From: Sabethes cyaneus
Lineage: Eukaryota; Arthropoda; Insecta; Diptera; Culicidae
NCBI RefSeq assembly: GCF_943734655.1
Contig: NC_071355.1
Span: 31,346,964-31,410,963, forward strand
Direction of reading: 5' to 3'
DNA: 64,000 bases
This document shows positions 35,918 to 47,889 of this stretch, piece after piece. Numbering within the stretch: position 1 is the first letter of the stretch; each line of letters begins with the position of its first letter. Position numbers and translations under genes: made by a program. The notes beneath the pieces were generated by a model. The model ran no database searches. It was not told the origin of the DNA and worked only from the letters and a program-made list of their open reading frames with translations.

Positions 35918-36068
35918 CTATCTTTTGTCCAATGCTGGAAGGTGCATGGGTCGAACCAAGCTGTAATCAGAGATTATAACCGGATTTGAACCCACAACAC
36001 CTGCACCTTCCAGCATTGGACAAATCCGGTTATAATCTCTGATTACAGCTTGGATACGCAAAAGATAG
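35918..36068 (-). mobile_element. Palindromic tRNA-like element with interleaved inverted repeats
   Basis: Three inverted pairs occur in 150 bp: CTATCTTTT (35918/36060, outermost), a 21-bp pair (35926-35946 with 36002-36022) and a 30-bp pair (35958-35987 with 36022-36051). The 21-bp and 30-bp pairs interleave (A-B-A'-B'), so only one long stem can form at a time unless a pseudoknot forms. The minus strand contains GGGTTCAAATCC, a good RNA polymerase III B box. It is probably a rearranged tRNA-derived SINE or MITE. Confidence 0.7.
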
Positions 36069-36239
36069 CTTTATGTTGATAAAATAGGATTAAATTGGTA
36101 AAAGCCCTTCAACGTGGGGAACTATGGGTAATAAAAAAATCTTTAATTTCTGTAAGGTAGCAGGAAAGCAATAGTTTATGTTCTTGATTTTGTTAAATTG
36201 TTTCCAAATGCACAGAGAAATAACTCTGAAATCTTCTGA

Positions 36240-36440
36240 GGATTGAACGTATGCAATGTTACTACTTTGAAAAATGTTATATACAACGCATGTGGCATGT
36301 ATATATGTTGCATATAGCATGTATACATGAAGAATCGAATGATTACAAACATGGATACATGCTACTATCACTACAAATACGTAGTCCTGCGTCACCTATA
36401 TATGCGGTCGTGTCTTGTACACAACCCCTCTGATTTTTTT
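36240..36440 (+). repeat. Dispersed repeat, inverse copy at 52945-53110
   Basis: Shares, in order, TTGAACGTATGCAATGTTAC, GTATACATGAAGAAT, ACATGGATACATGCTACTAT, the palindrome-like TACGTAGTCCTGCGTCA and ATGCGGTCGTGTCTTGT with the inverse of 52945-53110. Non-coding. Confidence 0.8.
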
Positions 36441-39400
36441 ACAAATAAACAATTTACAGTTAGAACAGGTTGTAATCATATATAATCGATGGCTTTTTCA
36501 GCTTCAACTGATCATACAATCTCCCATCTGTTTTCGTAAAATAACCAAATAGCTCTTATTTTATTACGTCATCAGTGCAGCCACTCGAGCTGAGCCACTC
36601 TGCTGGTTCTACTGAATTTGCAGCTTGCTTGCTTGTTCATAACGAGCTTCTTCTCGCGTGCTCATTGCACTCTGTATATGTGATACAGGGCAATCCTTCA
36701 CAGGCCGGAAATTCAATAACGATGTTAATCCCAAATGTCAACTATACTCATTACGAGGCAGCATCGCTCCACGCGCGTTCGTACATTCACTTAGAGCCGG
36801 CTGCTGCGAAATTATGCATGCGACATAATCACCAGAAACGAAGACAGCCGTCATGGCTAAATAATCCGGATGTTGTGTAGCTTTCAAACGGTAGAAGGAT
36901 CTCTCGACAACCACCACCTGACTCGTGCTTTTCGCACGTAAAGCTTGCGGTTGGCGTTCTTCCTGGCTCGGACGGAAAGTGAAAGATCTGTAAGCTTCAA
37001 GTGGTTCATCATTATCTTTCCGTAGAGTAGAGTGCTGCGGCAGCCGTGTGTAGGTTAATCCTAAAGTAAAGATTATGTTTTTTTTAGTTCTCCACCCCGA
37101 GTTCCATTTGTTTCTTTAATGAGCAGAAACAATTTCTAAGAATGTGGATGAACCCCTGTCGGAGACGGAGGCAGAGGTTGGAAGGGTACTCCGCAAATGA
37201 GTGCGGCTTTTTATGTCAAGTGGTAGTTAGACGTTCACTGTCAGCAGATATGGGAAAACATCGCCAGCTGAAGTGTAAGCTGCCGTTAATGGTGGCAATA
37301 GAGCCGGGTTTCAGAAAATTCCCACACAAAACTCGCCGCTCAAAGTGCCGGAATGAAAAGTATACAGTCGCAATATCAATTTATCAAAGCCAATTTATGG
37401 ACGGCAGGCACCAACAACATTCCCATTTTTATTAACGCCACTTACGACGGTTCAAAGAGCACGGGATAAATGGCCCCGGCGGGAGTTCCTACTTCCTGCA
37501 ATATTTAGGAACACTACAACAGGCCGGTGGGTGGTAATTTATTGACGCAATGGCAAGGCTCAGGTTTCTTCTTAGTGTGTAAAATAACCCGCGTGAGCCA
37601 CATCCGGACATGGACGACGGGGGGGAGGAGAGGATTGATGTTTTCTGCTGGTACATACAACACCAGGATGAAAGGGAAGCGGGTGAATTAATCTGTGCAC
37701 AGCTAATCGGTGGCAAATGCTTTGCCGCTTCGTTGAGAATTCGTAAGAAATGTTCATTTTACCGCAATACATATCTATTTTTGGTGTGTAATAATTTTTA
37801 GTAGACGCTGATGGTGTGTTTTAATTCTCTTCCTAGAAAAAGAGATGAATAGGACTTCGTCAAATTAATCTGTTAATTTCCGTAAACATTTTAATTGTGG
37901 GACGTTGATTTATTTGAAATAATTCGCAAATTCTGAGTCGATCAAAAAATTTGTAAGTTAGTTCAGTTCTTAAATGACTCTGTAGTAATATATTGTCACA
38001 TTATATTTTAACTAATATCTTTGAAATAAATAAAAATAAATCACCTTTTACTGGATTTAAATTTGCATTGCTTCATGCATTACTATAAGCCGAACGAAGC
38101 TACAGCTTGCTAATCGTCTGCAATTGGGTACGTACCTGCAAATAGATCGATACAAAAGATTGAGTGAATTACTTGTATTTACTAATCAAATCTTGATTTA
38201 CTAATCGCGGTTGAACATATATTAAAATAAATACTTTGGAGTAAGGTTTGTTTATTATGATTAAGAAAATATGCACAATATTTCCAGCCCTATCCTGTAA
38301 ATAAAACAGATAATCACACGGCTCTGTTGGAAAACATCCCAAGCGTGACACAAGTGCGACAGCTTGCGAAACTCCATCGCATCGGTTTGGCTACATTTCA
38401 TCCTGTTTAGGGTCACTCAGGGCCAAACAGGCAGTGGCAATATCCATAGCGTAGCTTAGCCTAGGGAGAAGGCGGAAAATAAAGATTGCAAATTTATGTA
38501 AAACGACTTCGAAACGCTTGGCTCCATTTTACTTAAACAGTAAACGGGAACGAAACAGCACTGAAAGATTTGAGGGTGCAAAAAGCTATGACCTATGGGT
38601 AATTTAATGCCTCGTGCTTAGGCATATTCCGGGAAGTTTCGCCCATTCTTAATATACATAAGTCGCTTTGCTGCTTCCGAAGTGACGAAACTGATTTCAT
38701 TCTCATGTAAACAAACATATGTCAAATGGTTCCTGTTCCTACCACAAACGGCGCACCGGTGACGCACGAGGGGGCATCGAAATTTACTTTAGCCAGGCTT
38801 TATGCAACGATTTGGGACAAAATAGAGACAAAATTGGGAAATAATAGCACAAAACCAGCGAAAAATAAATCAAAACTAAAGCAGAATTAGTAAAATAAAA
38901 AATTAGGACAAAATTGAAGCAAAAGTACTAAAGTAAGGCAAAGTATATGTGCGATGTTTGAAGTTATCATCAATTTACATGAGCTATAATGAAGCACAAC
39001 AATAAAATGTATTTTATATTGATGCGATAATTCAATATTTTCACATTCAACTATAAATCATCTGGGATAATGATGTAATGTAAAATAAACGCTTTATTTT
39101 TCTGATCACACTTTTCGCACTTCTGATCGCAGATTTGCACTTTTACCCCATTAGCGGAGCAAAAGTGCGATGCTCGAATCTAAAAAATTAACACAGCAGT
39201 ATCTAACAATACCATAATATTTTCAATTTGTGATATGTTTCGGTAACGAATATTCTCAATCTGCCCCTCTCTTATTTTGGGCAAGTGTATTGCAGTCTCG
39301 TACAGATCGAAACTTTACCGAACATTTTTGTGTTTTTACTCCAGCGGAAAGTCATTGTTTTCCTTCGGCCAGCATCTGTAGAGCACACAGTTTTCTGCAG

Positions 39401-39514
39401 ATCTTCCATTGCTAATCAAATTTAGGCTAAACGATTAAAATCATGAAAAATATGGAAAATTTCAGGACAAATTTTGCGTCACAATTGATGCAATGGCTAG
39501 AAGCCATTGCTAAC
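36441..39514. other. Single-copy-looking region, no gene recognised
   Basis: No protein motif or known terminus seen. GC-richer stretches at 36570-37000 and 37140-37720 carry frames of 60-100 codons without domains. The part 38815-38940 is A-rich with GGGACAAAAT/AATTAGG phrases resembling other degenerate arrays here. Exons of an unrecognised gene cannot be excluded. Confidence 0.4.
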
Positions 39515-39578
39515 GTAAATATTTGTTTATTTGTTTATTTATTGTACATCATCTGACATAAAAGTCTTCATGAAGCGA

Positions 39579-42500
39579 CTAAAATGAATTACTACTAGCT
39601 AATCTATTTTTAAACATATAAATGGGTTCGCCAAATTCGAAGAGATGTTCAACATTATTAAAAATTCTCTCACAAAACGCTGTTGGTTCAAAACAACCGA
39701 AGTTCGTTCGGTGAAACTGGTTTACAAGCATCGAGAATGGTCGCAGCACACGTTGTGAAGCACGGAAGTTCATCGTAGACAGCAGTTTTGGGGAGTCTAT
39801 TTCAACGTTAAGCACTTTCGCCACAAGTAAGGCCTGTTGTAATTTCCGACGTCGTTCAAGTGTGTCCAATCCAATTAAACGGCAACGATCCGGATAAGAG
39901 GGTAGTTTGGCAGGATCTCGCCAGGGTAAATCCCTCAAAGCTAAACGAACGAATCTTCTCTGCACGCGCTCAATCCGTAAGTTCCAATCGAGCTGGTGCG
40001 GGGTCCAAACCACACATACATTTTCCAGTATCGGACGTACAAGAGAGCAGTACAAGGCATTCAGGCAATGAGGATCCTTGAAGTCCCGTCCTATTCTAGC
40101 GATGAACCCTAATTGTCTACTCGCTTTAGACACGATCGCCGTGCGGTGCCTGTCGAATGTCAGCTTTCTGTCTAGAATAACGCCAAGGTCATTAACGTGA
40201 TCCACTTTCTAGAGCGCTTGCGCATACTCGAAGAGAATCGGCGTTTGAGTTCGGTAAAAAGTAATTACTTCACATTTAGCAGAGCTTATAAGCAAAGAAT
40301 TCAGTTTACACCACATCGTAAATTTATCTAACAAAAACTGCAGACGATAACGATCCTCTTAGCTACGAATCGTCAAGTAGATTTTGAAGTCATCGACGTA
40401 AACAAGTCGACATCCATTGTCTATAGCATGAGCTGCGTCATTGAAAAATATAATAAAAAGAAGTGGGCCAAGAATGCTACCCTGCGGTACACCAGATTCG
40501 TTTGTGAATGCACATGATAAATCCGATCCAAGCTTGACTTGTAAAACTCTATTACACAGGAATGATTTCAGCCACGTGACAAACTACTGAGTAGCACCCA
40601 GGCGCAAAATGTTGGTTAGCAGTGTAAGGTGATCAATACGGTCAAACGCTGCTTCCAAATCTGTATATATTACGTCAACTTGTGCTTTACGTTCGGTTTC
40701 CAATATACAGTTCGACACGAAATCCAAAAGGTATATAGTCACGGAACGACCAGGTACAAATCCATGCTGATCGGGATCTATGTAGTTCTTAGTGGTACTC
40801 ATAATAACTGTGCTAACAACTATTTCAAATAATTTGGAAGCAGCCGATAAGTTAGTTATGCCACGGTCATTCTTTACATTCCGACGGTTACCACTCTTGT
40901 AGATCGGGAACATATATGAATATTTCCAGATATTTGGGAATTTGCCCTGCATAAACGATTTGTTGAAAATGCAGCAGAGAGGAGCAGCTATAGTTTCAAT
41001 GCAACGACACAAAATAACAACCGGAATCCCTTCCGGGCCAGCCGAATACGAACATTTCAATTTTTCGCAGCAGTAGTAATCATTTGTGGTGTAATTTCAA
41101 AAATATCAAGATCAATAAGGTCAGCAGGAACGTTTTTAGCAGCACGCAAAGCACTATCATCTGAAGAAGACTCAGCGGCGAATACCGAAGAAAAAAACCT
41201 TGCGAAAAGCTCACACGCAGCAGATCCCGGGCATGATTCCTCATCATCGAGGTACACATCAGTAGTAGTTGAGCGACATTTTCGTTTTGAATTTACAAAA
41301 TTCCAAAATTTTTCGGATTCCTGCGCAAATCTGTTTGGATTCTCAAAACATATGATTTGTAAAGCCTGGAATTCAACCTACGGTATTCATCGCTAGAACG
41401 CTTAAAATCATTTTTTGTTGCAGCAAATTTCCAACGACGAAACTTGCGCAAGCATGCGTTTCGCTTCCGTTTCAGTACTCTCAAAAGACGGTTACTCCAC
41501 GCAGGGGAGTGCGGCTGTCTAACAAATGGCAAATTGTAACTAAGCCATGAACGAATAATTTCACAAAAACGTTCGGCCATCCAGTCAACATTGTCGCTGT
41601 GCAGTAAATCAAACCAGTATATACTAGAGATATATGCAGAAAAAGCAACCAAATCGATCCTGCGGTAATTCAACTCACATAAGAACGAGCAGCATCATGG
41701 TGTATACCAGACGGAAGCGAAATAGTCAGCGGGGGATGGTGTGCGTCCACCGGCAGCAACGGAGCAACACACCTATCGACTGTGACATCACGCTCAGAAG
41801 AGTGAAATATTAAATCCAACACGCGGCCAAGATGATTACGGTGTAAATAAGCCTTGTTCAAATTCAGGAAATCCATGCCGTCGATGAGTGCGGCGCTCGC
41901 AGTGCAGAGTGTCGTGGAATTATTATGCCTAATAGCACCATCGCTGTAGTCCCAAACAATACGGGGTTGGTTGTAATCACCGCAAACTAGTGTAGTACAA
42001 AGATCATCGCAGCTCCCACAAAAATCGTGGACAGAAGTGACGTGTGCATCGATGATCGCTTTATCGTTACTCTTGTCCGGAGGAATATATATAGCACACA
42101 ATAAAAGCTTCAAACCGTTGATAGTCGCTCGTACGCAAATCTGCTCCAGACATCTACCGTGGGCACTTTCGAACATCGAACTCTTGTGTTTTCGTGCGAC
42201 GGCAATCAGAACACCACCCAAAGAACGCTTATTACTTGTTCGATGAACTGCGATCGCAACGAAAGACGTTGAAGCCACTACCAAATAACTGCACTGAAAG
42301 GATGTTATCGTCGAGCCCGGCTTCAGTTCAATTTTAGTTCTCAATCCGCGCACGTTCTGATGGTATATCCATATTTTAGATGAACTTCGATCGGTATGCT
42401 GAAAAGAAGAGCGGTACAGCAGAGGAAGCGCAAGATGACTATTGTAATACTCGCCTCTGGTGGGAGCCCGCAGACGCCCACCGTCAATGGATGATCGCAA
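39579..42500 (-). pseudogene. LINE ORF2: endonuclease plus reverse transcriptase, interrupted
   Basis: The start ATG at 42500 lies just past the ORF1 stop. Endonuclease: IWIYHQNVRGLRTKI, VCGDYNQPRIVWD, RVLDLIF and PVDAHHPPL, the last matching the catalytic D-H region of APE-type endonucleases. The early catalytic Glu segment appears lost in a deletion after TKIE. Fingers: GPEGIPVVIL, FPIYKSGNRRNVKNDRGITN and LFEIVV. Palm: DQHGFVPGRS, YTDLEAAFDRIDH, SGVPQGSILGPLLFIIF and the catalytic YVDD (40389-40400). C-terminus: VNDLGVILDRKLTFDRHR and FHRTNFGCFEPTAFCERIF. Frameshifts lie near 41675, 41330 and 41060, with stops near 40584, 40360 and 40208. It encoded target-primed reverse transcription and is now inactive. 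Confidence 0.88.
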
Positions 42501-42503
42501 AAA

Positions 42504-42745
42504 TCATGATTCTACGACAGCAGCTGGTTCGTTGATGGGTGAAACTAGTTTTTTTGGACGATCTATGAACTCTCTAAATAACAATCCAGCCGGCCATGAA
42601 GCAGGCTCAAGTGCGATGGATTTCACGTCGGGATCCAATCCGATTATATATGACACGTATGATAAATTAGCCGTGTCAGTTCCTTTTTGTTCAAGGCGAG
42701 TAACAGCTACAGGTTCGATTTCATTCAATACAACATACAAAATAC
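42504..42745 (-). pseudogene. C-terminal end of LINE ORF1
   Basis: About 78 codons ending three bases before the ORF2 start. The residues LSYVSYIIGLDPD and, later, WPAGLLFREFIDRP resemble the end of ORF1 (Gag-like RNA-binding) proteins of jockey/CR1-type LINEs, which commonly finish with a W-P-x-G-x-x-x-R-E-F motif. The zinc knuckles and the rest of ORF1 lie beyond the truncation near 42750 and are absent. Its position and strand, directly ahead of ORF2, support the assignment more strongly than the short motif does. Confidence 0.6.
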
Positions 42746-43199
42746 AAAATTAAAAAAAAAAAATACAAAATACACTTCTTCACGCGTCGCCGCCGCCGGT
42801 GATTTAGACTCGTCGCGCCGCTGAGGTTAATTTCCACGCGCCGATGATATTTTTTCTTGTTTTAATTTTTTTTATTATAAGTATTAAAGTACTTCGAATC
42901 ATGTAGCAATCATCACAGCAGTATTTTTACACTACACTTTTTTACTACAAATGCTTCTTACTATGCTACAGACCTACTCCTATCAAGAAGACTGGCATCT
43001 CTTCCTCGCACCCATACAAATGACGAGTAATAGGAGCAACAACGCACCTCTCTCGAAGCTGTGTATAGATGTATTGGTGGGAAAATATGAGTGCGAGCGT
43101 GGCAATGCGTGGCAATAATTTACACAAACTAACATGTGTTGGTTCAACTTTAACTCGGCAGATAGCATTGCTGTTACTGTCTCTCGACTTGTGGCAGAG

Positions 43200-44122
43200 T
43201 TGCCAGTCTTCTTGATGGAGTGTTTATGTTGCAAGCTAGCTGGAATTGGGAATCATTTGTGCTTAGGGAATGGTCTTCATAATCTTATTATTAGCGACGG
43301 TCTACAGCAAAACGGCAGAGTGTACGAGGTAGTGCAAAACAAAAATAATTGGAGCACTTCGTTACTGCGTACCTGAACTAGAAGCAGAGATGGACAGAAT
43401 AAAAAAGAAGTTATGTTTTCCATCGAAGAGGCTGGAAATACTCTCAATTACGAGGAAATGTATCCGCTTGCTGATAGTTTTGAAAGTACTAGTGCCGAGG
43501 AGTTGCAGACGCAAAACCCTTACAGTGGAACCGATGATACCGTGTATTACCCTCAGCCAAAACACATCTCCTCAATCAATTGGCCTTGTTAGACCCACGT
43601 TTCACCAACCTTAAATATATCAAAGGTGTGCTGGATTCTCGTTCTTTAACCAGAGCTGAGTTTCTGGCAGGATATATAAAAGAGTATATCAAAGAGTCAC
43701 ATGTTGACTCATCCGCTTCATCTGCTCCATTTGCTCATCTGCATGATCGCGGTGCATCATCGTCACAGAATGTAGGGTCATCGATATCTTCGCTCCTCAC
43801 GATCGTCATAAAACACTCTAGCGTTGAAGATGACTCATATTTTCGCATCGACCTAGAATGTTTGTCCTACCTATCTTCATGTCATCCGAGTCAAGTTGAC
43901 ATTCTCCTTTTTTGGCAAGAAAGAAAGGTACAATATTCATGGCTTACAACCCTTGCTAAAAAACTGCTTTGTATTCCAGTAACGAGTACCCTTAGCGAAA
44001 GGATATTTAGTATTACTGGTCTAACGATTTCAGCTAAACGAAACAATATTTATCCAAAGAACGTGGACAAAGTAATTTTTGTCCACGATAACTATAAAGT
44101 TTTGCAAAAACAGAGTGAATAA
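43200..44122 (+). pseudogene. hAT transposase pseudogene
   Basis: The last 180 codons (43580-44122) include VDILLFWQERKVQYSWL, LAKKLLCIPVTSTLSERIFS and ITGLTISAKRNNIYPKNVDK, ending VIFVHDNYKVL. This is the hAT C-terminal dimerisation region (pattern W...FP.L..LA...L.IPATSAPSERVFS..G.....KR..L). Further upstream, in other frames, NHLCLGNGLHNLIISDGL corresponds to the C-x-x-H-x-L-x-L segment of the RNase H fold, and a piece near 43385-43560 reads ELEAEMDRIKKEVMFSIEEA. Between them are a stop near 43377 and frameshifts. The BED zinc finger and the first catalytic acidic residue are not visible, and terminal inverted repeats were not found. Inactive relic. Confidence 0.85.
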
Positions 44123-44157
44123 CGTTTCGTAAATCAAAGTTTGTTTCATCACGTTTT

Positions 44158-44440
44158 TTGAAGTAGGACTACGTCTTTCAGGAAAGTAGCGGATATAAGG
44201 GGTAATTCCAAAAAATCTTTCTCGAAAAGTGGTCAAGTTTTGAACGCTAATAGTTTAGTGGTTTCCCGATCGATTTTCAATATTCTTACACCAATCGATT
44301 GGAAAATCTTCTAAGAATTGGCCCAAATGAAGAAAAGTATGGATTCTTAATGTTGAACTACTGGAAAATTGAAAATAATGAACCTATGTTTTACCAGAAT
44401 TCTCGCTACGTGATTGGTTGGAAGATTCTTTACGATGATC
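44158..44440 (+). repeat. Dispersed repeat, inverse copy at 54300-54770
   Basis: Begins with GTAGGACTACGTCTTTCAGG and continues TAATTCCAAAAAATCTTTCT, CACCAATCGATTGG, GAATTGGCCCAAATGAAGAA and ATGAACCTATGTTTTACC. The same order occurs inverted at 54525-54770. The palindrome half lies at its left edge in both copies, so it may mark the repeat terminus. Confidence 0.82.
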
Positions 44441-44559
44441 CAAACCTATACCAATTTGATATCTGTGCTTGGGAAGTAAGCCAAAATAAGTGACTAAATT
44501 TCTTCATTTCAACAATATTTCTTAACACCGCGATTAAACCTAGATCATTTTGATGTCCT

Positions 44560-44890
44560 TGCTTGGGAAATACAGGGTTGAGGGGTTTCAAACCATCATA
44601 AAATAAATAAATTCAATATAAATTCATACCTCCAGAAACTCCCACATGCCAAATTTGGTTCCATTTGTTTGATTAGTTCTCGAGTTTTGAGGAAATTTGT
44701 GTATCATTTGAATAGGAGCCCCCCCTCTTACACCCTCCTTAAAATTGCTCTCTAACCGCCCTATAAAATTTGCTGGTCATTTTATCTATCCAACGACATA
44801 TAAATTGTTTCATTTCGTTCAGTAGTTTAGTAGTTTTTAGCGTTTGAAATCTTTCATTCAAACGTTACACTTCTATTTTCGTTTCTTTTG
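44560..44890 (+). repeat. About 143-bp family, single-monomer copy (array 3)
   Basis: One monomer (TTGGTTCCATTTGTTTGATT near 44657) lies between the same 5' entry (GGGGTTTCAAACCATCATAA) and the same 3' block (TTTTATCTATCCAACGACA) as array 2. This copy shows the element with the tandem part reduced to one unit. Confidence 0.82.
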
Positions 44891-45054
44891 CACGTCTCCC
44901 TCCCCCTTCAATTGCCCAACATCTGAAGGACAAAAACCTTATAAAACATTTGTAATGGCCTTAGTGATTTGAAAGAAAGTTATGATAGTAATCACACAAT
45001 TGATACATCTATTGTGAGATAATCGGTATCTAAACCATGAAACCATGTGGCAGA

Positions 45055-45300
45055 GCTATAAGCGTTCAAAATCTTTCATATTTTCGTGACGGTAATTATG
45101 GAAGAATTTAGAATCTTAATTATGGAATGACGCTCTGCGCTGCGGTAAGACGTAGTCCTACGTCAAAGCTAACGTTTAAAAAAAATTAAGTTATTGATGT
45201 CTGAAATCTTTCATTCAAACGTTACTTCTCCAGTTTCATTTTTACAGAGTGCTGTCTAGTATAGTAAACAAAGACGTAGTACTACGTCAAAAAATCGTTT
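45055..45300 (+). repeat. Dispersed repeat with two copies of the GACGTAG palindrome
   Basis: GACGTAGTCCTACGTCA at 45149 follows CTGCGGTAA, as at 35550; GACGTAGTACTACGTCA at 45273 follows TAGTATAGTAAACAAA, as at 23440. Two different contexts of the same motif are therefore fused within 125 bp. Confidence 0.75.
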
Positions 45301-45544
45301 GTCAAAACGCATTCGCCGTTTTTGAAAATTATTCTTGAATCGAAACAGTCAATTGGCCTGTGAAAAAAGAATGAATCCCTGCAATTCCATTCAAATGGGA
45401 GAGGATTCAGTTGCATTATATACGACACTTTTCCAGCGGGACGTCACACCTCAGGATAGTTCTGTCCATGCAAGCATCTTGGTGTTATTGAAGTATGAAG
45501 TAGTAGAAATGGTCGTTTATTAAGTAACTGTGCTTACAGTTGAT

Positions 45545-46025
45545 TTTCAAGCTACGACATATTCTCTAGTTTGGTTCTTTCCTATTTAACATAGGTAGGG
45601 CATAGGAGTATAATTCTTTTTTTGGTAGTAGATTCAAACTACGGCATATTCTCAAGTTAATTTATTACCTATTTAGCATAGGTAGGGCATAGGAGTTTAT
45701 ATCATTTCTTGAAAGTATTTCAAGCTACGACATATTCTCCAGTTTTCCTCTTTCCTATTTAACGTAGGTAGGGCATAGGAGTAATTATTTCTTTTCTTCA
45801 AAGTCTATTCAAGCTACGGCATGTTCTCAAGTTTAATCTATTACCTATTGAACATAGGTAGGGCATAGGAGTTTATACCATTTCTTGAAAGTATGTCAAG
45901 CTACGACATATTCTCAAGTTTCTCGCTTTCCTATTCAGTATAGGTAGGGCATAGGAGTTTATTTCTTTTCTTGATAGTAGATTCAAGCTATTTTCTATTT
46001 TCTATTTCCGATAGGTAGGGCAACT
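45545..46025 (+). repeat. 87-bp tandem repeat, about 5.7 units
   Basis: AGGTAGGGCATAGGAG recurs at 45593, 45680, 45766, 45856 and 45942, with a shortened unit at 46013; spacing is 87, 86, 90, 86 and 71 bp. Each unit also holds CAAGCTACGRCATATTCTC and CCTATTTARCATAGG. Odd and even units differ in the spacer (TTTCTTGAAAGTAT against TTTTTGGTAGTAG types), suggesting duplication of a dimer. Confidence 0.92.
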
Positions 46026-46029
46026 TCTA

Positions 46030-47886
46030 CACACCGTAGTTTTATCGATATATTCTAAAAGAATCTCGATTCATTTCTCCGTTATTTTCACTTCTTAGAT
46101 TTGGAAAAGATAATATTCTCCAGTTCATCTATTTCCTATCATTCGTTGGTAGTTACCGAATTGTTTCAAATACATACGGTTAAGTTAAAATCTGGTGTTG
46201 AGAAACATCTATAAAACTAAAACTTTACAAGACAAAAGGCTTAGGTGTAGTAAAATAAATTTCCAAAATGTGGTTGATGTGGTTGTAAACTTTACTTCTT
46301 AGACAGGTTGTCCAATTACTCCAATAGTTTTAAGTTTCTGGTTGAAAGCGTTAGCCACGTTTCGTTCCCCTCACACGCACGTGAAACCCTGAAACGATTC
46401 AAGCCACACCATGCAACGGGCAACGATGAATAATTCACTACAATTATCCAAATTGACCTCGGATCACCTATTCCTTGTGATAATCAAGCTTTAGCATACG
46501 GTTCGATTCTGTTGAATTTCCTCCTAGTACCTACTTACGTAGTAGGAACACTGCCTTATCGGTGTGTCTTGGTCAATTATGCTTCCTTTTGCTTTCATTC
46601 AGAGGCGCAACACACAAATCGAAGAAAAGTAAGAAACTATGGACTTGATTCGATCCACTTCCATTTCGGAATTCAATTGCAATCGAGCTTCCGTCATCAA
46701 TCTTCCGGGTGAAATTAAGCAACCTTCTGCTTCTACCACGGTTAGTGGACCTAATTGTTGCATGCAATTTTATTTGCTCTAATCTTGTCAAAATTTCCTC
46801 AATAACCGACAAATTTAAAATCTGCTGTTCCTAGAATTTGATCGAATAAGCGGCTTCAATTGCTTTAAACCTAATACTTTGAAGGGGTTCGCAAAACGAT
46901 AACAATGAAGCAACTCAGAAGCTGTGTCTAGCAGTAGAAACAGGAAAATAGAGAAAAGACCAAATCAATGAAATCCGATTACCGATTCGTTTGTGCGAAA
47001 CGTCGAAAACAGCTCCGCTGACGGTCGTCTACTCGGGACAGAAGGCCACTTTTTCCCCCACTCGAACTCGATATCTCCGATGAACTCGTTGATAAATAAT
47101 GAACTGCAGAGAAGGAAAGATTCGACGAAAGTGGATTGTCACGTCTGACGTCCGTCAGTAGTGCTGCCGACTAGTGAACCGCACTGGAGGGTACGGATGT
47201 CATTCAAGTGTCGTATTTGCACCGACGGCGAAGAAGGACATTCGATTTCCACTACTCTGACTGACTGACCAACCAGGTGACGGATCAAGATGGCGAAGGG
47301 GACTTGAAGATTGCCAATAGGAACCGGGTTGAAAAGTTTATTGCCATGGAGCTAGGGCGAAAAGAAAGCGAGCTCGTGACTGATTCTGAGTCAGTTGTGG
47401 TAGCGGTGTACGAAGGCGAATGCACAATTCGTCGGGGTTAAAAGTTCTACCGTATTAAAGAAACTGAAACGCTTTTTTAAACCGCATCGTAAGCGAAAAA
47501 CTGAAAAACCATAACGTTAAACTGGGCTTGATATGAGCAGCAAGTACCGCCTCGATGTTCAGCACTTTGCTATTCATTGTTAATGAATATTTAAAATCCA
47601 CTCTTTAAAATTACCCGAGAGCCGTAACATGAAAAGGCGGTGGAAATTGTACGCCTCGCAGCACAAGAAGCTCAGACTTCTCTATGCCTGCCTGGTGCGA
47701 CAGCCGACCGGCTGGCAGGGAACGTGCCGCGATGCCGGGATACCGGGAAGCCGGGAGTATTCAAAAGCCTTTCCGCCGCCGCCCGAAAAGGAAGGAACGA
47801 AGCAGTGTAAGGCTTCGGTTCATTATTTTCGGTTCGGCAGGTTTTTACGGCCTACCGGTTTGGTTTCTTTTTTTTGTGTCATTTAA
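46030..47886. other. Single-copy-looking region upstream of the candidate exon
   Basis: No transposon motifs seen. From about 46990 the sequence becomes GC-richer, which fits a promoter or 5' UTR for the exon at 47890, but no TATA box or firm initiator could be assigned. Frames such as 47629-47886 lack any domain. Confidence 0.35.
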
Positions 47887-47889
47887 TGA

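Larger units (their letters stand above)
39515..42760 (-). mobile_element. Best-preserved LINE, jockey/CR1-like, minus strand
   Basis: The element contains the end of ORF1 (42504-42745), most of ORF2 (39579-42500) and a 3' end whose tail is AATAAATAAACAAATAAAC-like at 39515-39550, typical of jockey-type elements. It is 5' truncated near 42760, beside an A-rich stretch. Domain order fits the family: endonuclease, reverse transcriptase, and a C-terminal region without an RNase H motif. Confidence 0.88.
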
